Positions 58,502-64,000 of a stretch of 64,000 bases of DNA are shown here, one piece after another. The notes beneath the pieces were generated by a model that had not been told where the DNA came from, ran no database searches, and saw only the letters and a list, made by a program, of their open reading frames with translations. The stretch is from contig CM059559.1 in the NCBI GenBank assembly GCA_030386875.1, positions 67,594,392-67,658,391 of the forward strand, in the 5' to 3' direction. Position numbers and translations under genes: made by a program. The DNA comes from Morinoia aosen (Eukaryota; Arthropoda; Malacostraca; Amphipoda; Talitridae). Every line of letters begins with the position of its first letter. The stretch's first letter is position 1.

Positions 58502-60178
58502 CAGGGATGGAAAAAACCCAGGGTTTTTTAAAAAAAACCCACGTGGGTTTTTTGGGTTAATTTTTTTGGGGGGGTTTTATTGTTTTTTTTTTTGTAATAC
58601 CTGTTTTTGTTTGCAAGAGTTATTCACACGGTTCCAATTTCCTCTTTTTCAGATTTATATATATACACTTATTGAGTAAATATTGTTATTTGATTACTTT
58701 ATTTCCAACATTATACTACATTATTATATGAATTATTACATTACATGAACAATAAATGAATTAAGTTTGTCCATCACAATTACCATTTACCAATTACCAT
58801 ATGCATAGGGACATAGCTCTGCAGTCTGTAAAGATATAAGGTGTGCAAAGAGAATTGCCATGCTTGTCCATTCATAGTAAGTTGTTTTAGCAGCAGACAG
58901 ACGCAAGTCACGTGAGAGGGAAGTACCATGCAGATCATGAGTAACCCCCACAAGCAACTTGAAGCAAGACAGCTGCACATCATTTAACACTTAGTTAACA
59001 GTCATGCTGTTAACAACTTAACATGTGTATTGTGTGAGCTGGTGGGCTTAGCAGCGCAAGCCAAGTCAGTCAACCACACTGTTACATGTTACAACATGTA
59101 GTGACGACATGCAAAAATTTTTTAAAAAAATTTGCCAAAAAAATCACTTTTTGCTGTTAAGGATAGCGACAAACACTAAAATGATCAGAAATAAATGCTC
59201 TAACAGATTCCTTCGTCAAATTTGTTCTAATGCAGCTTGAAAGTTCACCATAGGCCAGTCATTTCTTTACTTTCTTACCCCATGATGGCCGCAGTCGTAT
59301 CTTACCCCATCTGACTATAATTGTTAGACTTATTTCAGGCAAAGCTCTCACAGGAGACAGATATTGTAGAGTGATTTGCTGAGTACAATCCGCAGTTCAT
59401 CGATGCGCTTTATTTGTATAAATTGAAGGACTCCAACATCTTCCCACAATACATGTTCAACAAGAATATCACTAAGACAATGACTCCTCGTTGATGGTGG
59501 GATATTCAAGACATGAAACAGCAGAAAATGCAGATTCATGAAAAAACACTGGCAGAGGGTTTCTGCAAGTTTATGAGCAATCTTCATTCTTGCCCCGCGC
59601 AAGTTCAGGATCCATTGAGAGAATTATCTCTACATTTGGAATCGTGTGGAATAAAATGAGAAATACATTAGGATCGGAACGTGCACAGAAATTGGTCTCA
59701 TTATATCGCCACCTCACTAATGATCATGATGTGGATGACAACGATGAAATGGCAGTGGATGTAGAAAGAGAAACACAGTAGTGCTGTAGTAGCAGTCTAG
59801 TCTAGAAGACAGGGGAAGAATTCAGAAGTCTCTATACTCTCAAATAGTCAAACTGCATTTGTTTCTTAGTTTTGTCTTATACTTTGGAAATGGAACTCAT
59901 GGAAATATACTAGTCCCTCGATTTCTTTTGTGATCAGGGTTCTTCTTATTTTCTTTTTATAGTGGTGTTTTTTCTTGGTTTTCCAATATTTATTATCATA
60001 GTCATGCAAATGCCTTGGACAAATTTTTGACAATATATATATAGCTCATTTTGATTCTATAAGCTTGATAACAAGTGAAATTTAAATAGCACTAATGAAA
60101 CCCAAAAAAGCCCCCAAAAAATCTATTTAGTGGGTTTTTTATGTGTTTTTTGGGTGGGTTTTTCATGTGCCAACCCTG
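58502..60178 (+). mobile_element. Second hAT element (1677 bp) in the intron after exon 2A
   Basis: Ends CAGGGATGG and, inverted, CAGGGTTGG. Subterminal AAAACCCAC repeats occur at both ends. Target duplication AAATCGAT (58494-58501) and TAATCGAT (60179-60186) matches 7 of 8. The sister copy of the duplicated exon shows the empty site GTAAATCGATTTAGGA near 61816. Shorter than autonomous hATs, so internally deleted. Confidence 0.9.
59340..59781 (+). pseudogene. hAT transposase C-terminal dimerisation region
   Basis: The last part, PRASSGSIERIISTFGIVWN then KMRNTLGSERAQKLVSLYR, is a standard hAT dimerisation motif, ending at a TAG at 59779-59781. Upstream to about 59340 a compatible frame with stops carries FCKFMSNLHSCP. 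The N-terminal zinc finger and catalytic core are missing. Unrelated in detail to the transposase at 32148. Confidence 0.85.
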
Positions 60179-60372
60179 TAATCGATTTAGGACTACGTTG
60201 AATGATCTAATTGCGTGATATAGCTTAGCTCAGTATGTTATGGCCGTACGGGGACGCCATTCAACTTTTTGTTGTAGTTCTTTCTCTACGTATAACTCTT
60301 CTCGTTTTCTATGGATTGCTGAGGAGCTTCGGAAATAGACCTCATATGTTCAATTCTCGCCATCGTACTAAT
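60179..60372 (+). other. Intron DNA between the hAT and the LTR-like insertion
   Basis: 60345-60372 (ATATGTTCAATTCTCGCC) is the duplicate of 58337-58365 upstream of exon 2A, marking the start of the second duplication unit. Confidence 0.6.
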
Positions 60373-61678
60373 TGTATAGCCGTTAGCGTTGCCGAGAGAA
60401 AAACATAAAATGATGTTAAGACGGGATCTCGTACTACACGGGTCATAAAAATTAATGCCGGCTTTTGTGCTTGAGTCTTGGGAAATATATGAAAGGGACG
60501 TTCTCAGAAGAGAAATCCTCCCCATATTAAATGAGATAATTCGAGGCGAGGGCATATGTAGCCACATCGTAATAAAATGCGGGGACCCATTGCCAGCGGC
60601 ACCGGGGCTGCGCCGAGAGTTGTCGTGAGGCAAACCATTATTTAATTGCCGTAGCGAGAGGAGGCTGGGGCCAGGAGACCCGACCCCTCTCCCCCAGCCG
60701 TACCCCCGGTTGTGTGGGGGGAAGGGCGACTCAGAACCCTAGCCACCCCTTGTTACCCTGCTCGTGTGGCGACCACCCTCCCCTTCGGGAGGGGGGAGCG
60801 CTGTCCGAGCGAGAGTAAGTGCGAGGAGTGCACGGACTGTGCGGCGAGCGGTAGTTGAGAACGGACACCGGGTTGTCGGGCTTGAGGGGAAGACGGTCAC
60901 GCCGGTTCTTACTGACTTAGAATAGTTCCGTTACTAGCGAGGCAGTGTGTTTAGATTTAGAACTGTGGATACGTGGATTTAGAACTGTGTCTGTTTAGAC
61001 GTTGGCAAGGTCAACGGCATCTATAGTTGTTTTGAGGGCGCATGATTTCAAGCGTCTGCTATACGCTGAATTGGCTCGTCCCTTTCGGTGGTTGCACATT
61101 CGTTGGCTCGATAAATGTCCTGGATTTGAATATTGTTACACCGTTGTTGTGGTGTTATCGGAAGAATCCCTCGAAGGGAAATTTAAGCATTGATGTTTCC
61201 TATTGTTTCCGAAATTGTAAATATTGCTGTTACCGCGTGAGCTCTCGCACTCCTGACCTGCTTTCCCCGAGTACATGTAATAAGCTGTGGCCTCGTATCA
61301 TTCCCTCTCTCTCTCGTCAACTGGCACATGAAACACGTGCCGGTCCCTCAGCCCACGTTACCAATAGATAGGATGATGCACTTTGTTTACTAATTTTTTA
61401 ACTCTTAATCGGAGCTATTAGCTCCTGGTGGCAGCGTAACACGCTACCTTTCGTAACTTTTAACGTAACGTCAGGCCAAGTGAGTCTATCAGAAAAGAAA
61501 CCGGAAATGATAAATTAAAGACACATAAGTTTGGAGCGGGAAGAAAAACCCCGAAATATTCACTAGTAACAGCGCTATCCTCAATAATTCTCATTACATA
61601 ATTCATGATTGATGCTGATTACTCGATACTCTAAGGCCATAAGGCAAGAAGTAGTGTAAGAAAAACCCACGACTTTCA
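60373..61678. mobile_element. LTR-like insertion (1306 bp) just upstream of exon 2B
   Basis: Compared with the sequence before exon 2A, CTAATTATTTAAAC is split here. TAAT lies on both sides (60369-60372 and 61679-61682), and the insert starts TGTATAGCC and ends ACTTTCA. TG...CA ends and a 4-bp target duplication fit a solo LTR or a small non-autonomous LTR element. It contains a GC-rich, hairpin-rich part (60600-60930) and, near 61428, TGGTGGCAGCG, which resembles a tRNA primer-binding site. Identity of the parent element is unknown. Confidence 0.6.
60455..60628 (+). CDS. Small open frame (57 codons) inside the LTR-like insertion
   Basis: From ATG to TGA it encodes MPAFVLESWEIYERDVLRRE, then ILPILNEIIRGEGICSHIV and a Pro/Arg tail. 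Composition is protein-like (charged, amphipathic helix pattern), but no homology is known to me and there is no second copy to compare. It may be the start of an element protein or chance. Confidence 0.25.
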   Translation: MPAFVLESWEIYERDVLRREILPILNEIIRGEGICSHIVIKCGDPLPAAPGLRRELS

Positions 61679-61698
61679 TAATTATTTAAACCCATCAG

Positions 61699-61782
61699 GT
61701 TCACCACTACCCGTCCCTCTTGATGAGGACGACCCATTACCTCGTCAAGAACCTCAGATCCTTGGTGCTCCTGTAACAACAG
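61699..61782 (+). CDS. Host gene exon 2B (84 bp), second of the duplicated pair
   Basis: Acceptor ATTTAAACCCATCAG, donor CAACAG/GTCAGT. Reads SPLPVPLDEDDPLPRQEPQI then LGAPVTT, the same phases as exon 2A. Differences: Ile to Val, Ser to Leu and two silent changes. Conserved intron sequence around both copies extends only about 20 bp upstream and 60 bp downstream, including ACGATACTACTCTCTTA after the donor. This suits an old tandem exon duplication kept for tandem or mutually exclusive use. The LTR-like insertion ends 20 bp before this exon, where it may have replaced the branch site. Confidence 0.8.
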
Positions 61783-62136
61783 GTCAGTTACGATACTACT
61801 CTCTTATACAGAGTAAATCGATTTAGGATATACTTTGCGTAAATAACATGCTCCCGTTGAATCGTTTCTAGGTAAGAAATTACGTTAAATTGTAATTATT
61901 TTGGCCTTTTAAAGTGAATATTAACGATGTTAATAATGCACTATTCTTTTCCACATGACCGATTTCGTTAGTCCCGACTCCTTTTCTACACACATTATGA
62001 CGAAAACTATCATTACTCGCTTTACCTAATTTTTTTTCAAGTTCTTATTACTACTCTTTACTATTCTACTTGTATTAGAAAAATAATCCATCTCAGTTGG
62101 CATTTGCGCAACTTCAAAAATTCTCATTTTTCAAAG
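61783..62136 (+). other. Intron between exon 2B and exon 3
   Basis: AT-rich. 61810-61826 is the empty site of the hAT. No coding seen. Confidence 0.6.
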
Positions 62137-62172
62137 ACGTGAACTACGAGGCTATACACCCAGAAGCGGCAG
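62137..62172 (+). CDS. Host gene exon 3, first part (36 bp)
   Basis: Acceptor TTTTTCAAAG, then a frame reading VNYEAIHPEAA in the phase left by exon 2A or 2B (G plus AC gives Asp). It runs into the target duplication of the SINE-like element. Read with 62511-62555 the exon totals 81 bases, continues GSPTVFVLNKQRHDV without a stop, and ends at a consensus donor (GTAG/GTAAGT), again phase 1. Without removal of the insert, the frame is disrupted. The gene's function is unknown. Confidence 0.65.
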
Positions 62173-62179
62173 GTAGCCC

Positions 62180-62503
62180 CTCAGGGGGATACAATTATTG
62201 TATCTATGGGAATTAGCGCTCCCAGGGGGACAAGGTGAGGGCCTCAGCTGAGAGTTAGGTAGGCCTTCTTTTTGTTGAAATAGAATGTTTTTTTTTTTGT
62301 TAAGTTGAGGGCAACGTTTTTCCGGTTCACTGCTGTCCTGTTCTTCAGCATCTGCTACTTCTTCTTCAACTTCGGTGTTGTTTTATAATCTTCTTTCACA
62401 ACTTACTGTTTTTTGGTCTTTTCTGCGTAGATTCCTCCTTCCATTCCTCCTTCCTCTCGCATAGGTTGCTGGGTAGGGAGGCTAAAACTAACAACTAATC
62501 TAC
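62180..62503 (+). repeat. SINE-like family copy 3, inserted inside an exon; candidate introner
   Basis: Flanked by 14-bp duplications GCGGCAGGTAGCCC (62166-62179 and 62504-62517). Each duplication contains CAG/GTAG. Using the first as donor (62172/62173) and the second as acceptor (62510/62511) removes 338 bases and restores the original exon with no scar. The 3' end of the element has AAAACTAACAACTAATC, which supplies a branch-point-like CTAAC about 20 bases before the AG. The element lies in the same orientation as the gene. Confidence 0.8.
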
Positions 62504-62510
62504 GCGGCAG

Positions 62511-62555
62511 GTAGCCCGACCGTCTTTGTCCTCAACAAGCAGCGTCATGACGTAG
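62511..62555 (+). CDS. Host gene exon 3, second part (45 bp)
   Basis: Continues the frame of 62137-62172 with SPTVFVLNKQRHDV and ends at GTAG/GTAAGT. The evidence that this was one exon is the duplicated target sequence, the unbroken frame and the consensus outer splice sites. Confidence 0.65.
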   Translation, partial: VARPSLSSTSSVMT

Positions 62556-63129
62556 GTAAGTGCTGACGAAACTGATGTAACGTCACAGCACATCAATTTC
62601 TCTAGCGTTGAAAATAAATCGTATAAGGAAGTAGAGCCACTAAATCTTGAATGACATTTCCATATCTAGTACAATTTCTCGTGCTTCAAAATACGGGTTT
62701 ACGCTATGTGACCCTCTCGCGTTCGTCCTACGTTCACTGAATAAGTGAAATAATGCAACATAACTCCAAAATTGAACATAATAAACATACGCAACTGAAA
62801 CAACACGATTTCCCTTATAACTACGAACATCGTCATCGACTACATACTTCCAAAATCGACAATGTTGCATCGTACAACACGGCTACAGTACTTGTTACCA
62901 GGGATTGGATCCTATCTCATGCTCGTCCTCGCTACTCGTAAACTAGATCACAAACGTAACCGCATCGTGAAGGTAGCATTAGTTACAAACTTCTGACATC
63001 CTCATCATAACAACAAACATCAAGCCATGTTTCTTTCGGGATGACCCAAAATAGTCAACATATATTATCACTACCATAACATATTTATGTAGACCTACAT
63101 TATATTGTGTTAGATAAAAAGGAGAACCA
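62556..63129 (+). other. Next intron of the host gene, or flank
   Basis: No coding called. It ends at the Penelope-like element. Confidence 0.4.
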
Positions 63130-64000
63130 ACGTACATATATACATATTTATTTATTTCTTTTAATGGCAAACGTTTCGGAATGTTTCAATTCCATCTTCA
63201 GTGCTGAAAAACATACAAAAAGGTCACACAGATTAAAAAACATCAAAAAACTCAAAATACAGGAAGTTCATACACGTTAAAAAATAAAAAAAATAAAAAT
63301 TTTCTATAGCAAACAAACATCTATAAAACTTTAATCCTACTGATGCTTCAACTACAGTAAAAACGATCATTCTCATCGGCTCATTCACCCACCATTTTAC
63401 AGTACATACATTCATACATTTACACATGGGAACCTAACAAACAGACACGCGCAAACACACTCCACATACATACATACATACATACATACACACAGAAATA
63501 TGTCAGTAGATTGACGCAATGTTCAGTTTCACGGCACTCAAGTCTTTATTTAAGTCAGGTTTATGAGTAGATATGAACAAAGATTCTAAAATGCGAAGAT
63601 CTTGTTCGTTGTTGGTGGTACACAGAGTGGAGAAATTTTTCGTTCTAAAAGGATGATTAAATTGTTGACAATGATCTCGGATTGATGAATGAGAAGGAGA
63701 AGAAAGTATGCGACCGGTTCTATGGGAAATTCCTGAATGTTGGCTGTGTCTAATAAATTGTTGAAGTTTAGTACTACCAACATAAGTCTGCATGCAGCAG
63801 TCACACTTATAAAAATAAACACATCCACTCCACAGGCACTCCTCCAGACGTTCTTTCCTCCTAAAATATGAACCGATTTTAAAACTATTTCTATAAAACA
63901 CCCTGACGTCAACTGAAGTGAAAAACCGACTAACCAGAGCTACAACTTCTCTTTTCAGCTCCGAGTTCAAATAGCCCAAAAAAGGTAGCTCTACATACAA
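63130..64000 (-). mobile_element. Penelope-like element, 3' end, truncated by the window edge
   Basis: On the minus strand: a GIY-YIG endonuclease reading frame (to 63503), then a 3' untranslated stretch with ATAC/TATG microsatellite (63460-63490), then GAAGATGGAATTGAAACATT and CCGAAACGTTTGCCATTAAA, ending in AAATAAATAAATATG near 63140. This GAAAC...CGAAACG type of tail is common in such elements. The RT domain lies beyond the window. Confidence 0.8.
63503..64000 (-). CDS. Penelope-like element protein, C-terminal GIY-YIG endonuclease (partial)
   Basis: 165 residues are open from the window edge to a stop at 63503, without frame breaks. Residues 1-50 carry the linker with LPFLGYLNSELKREV and a basic segment. 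The GIY-YIG pair appears as VYFY (61-64) and YVG (73-75), followed by a C-x-C-C cluster at 66-69, R84 and H88 in the RHSQHSG stretch, RTG (94-96), and the acidic catalytic candidate in LRILESLFI (E139). The domain nicks target DNA to prime reverse transcription. The uninterrupted frame suggests a young copy. Its N-terminal RT is outside the window, and the first Met shown is not the real start. Confidence 0.85.
   Translation of the reverse strand: MYVELPFLGYLNSELKREVVALVSRFFTSVDVRVFYRNSFKIGSYFRRKERLEECLWSGCVYFYKCDCCMQTYVGSTKLQQFIRHSQHSGISHRTGRILSSPSHSSIRDHCQQFNHPFRTKNFSTLCTTNNEQDLRILESLFISTHKPDLNKDLSAVKLNIASIY

Noticed and set aside
58780-58990. Overlapping 67-codon minus-strand frames within the second hAT
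   Set aside because: They lie in the non-coding part of a deleted element, and their orientation is opposite to the transposase. No motif seen.
60286-60633. A 115-codon minus-strand frame
   Set aside because: It lies antisense to a more protein-like plus-strand small frame, has no recognisable motif and overlaps the LTR-like insertion.
63175-63215. Hammerhead ribozyme in the Penelope-like tail
   Set aside because: GAAAC is present, but the core reads CTGAAGA instead of CTGATGA, and I could not draw the three stems with confidence.

Overview
This window looks like AT-rich nuclear DNA from an invertebrate animal. An arthropod is my guess, but no single-copy marker settles it. Evidence for a eukaryote: short coding islands bounded by AG/GT splice signals, no operons, and many transposable elements (Ty3/Gypsy, BEL/Pao, non-LTR, Penelope-like, hAT, Tc1/mariner, MITEs, SINE-like repeats). 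Long prokaryote-style ORFs are absent. Most open frames are short, and the recognisable proteins are mostly decayed element fragments.

Layout. (1) 1-3826: the 3' part of a decayed Gypsy-class LTR retrotransposon. Its domains run protease, integrase, reverse transcriptase, RNase H, then a 373-bp LTR. (2) 3827-41792: a giant inverted duplication centred near 20689/20690. The arms are about 16.9 and 21.1 kb and run up to the Gypsy insertion. Both arms carry the same old elements (a BEL/Pao 3' half, a non-LTR 3' end, a hAT-related terminus, SINE-like copies) and at least one candidate host exon (14265-14415 and 26546-26696). Each arm also has private insertions. The right arm has a 551-bp MITE, a 2.94-kb hAT with perfect 8-bp target duplications and a 1.23-kb foldback element. 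The left arm has the Gypsy, an approximately 390-bp repeat block and a local inverted duplication. The arms are almost identical near the centre and more diverged outward. The window starts inside the Gypsy, so the left arm probably continues beyond it.

(3) 41793-56600: sparse, repeat-rich DNA with a tRNA-derived SINE-like unit, a 1.1-kb TIR element, two GGAGTC arrays in opposite orientation, a deleted mariner, a long-TIR MITE and a non-LTR fragment with a 15-bp target duplication. (4) 56600-62560: part of a host gene on the + strand that I do not recognise. It has four phase-compatible exons. Two are duplicated 84-bp exons (58378-58461 and 61699-61782), separated by a hAT and an LTR-like insertion. 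The last exon (62137-62172 plus 62511-62555) is split by a SINE-like element. That element's target duplication contains AGGT, so splicing at the duplication would restore the exon exactly, as expected for an intron-generating element (introner). (5) 63130-64000: the 3' end of a Penelope-like element with a GIY-YIG endonuclease domain.

The two observations most worth following are the SINE-like element that may have created an intron and the giant, structurally divergent palindrome.
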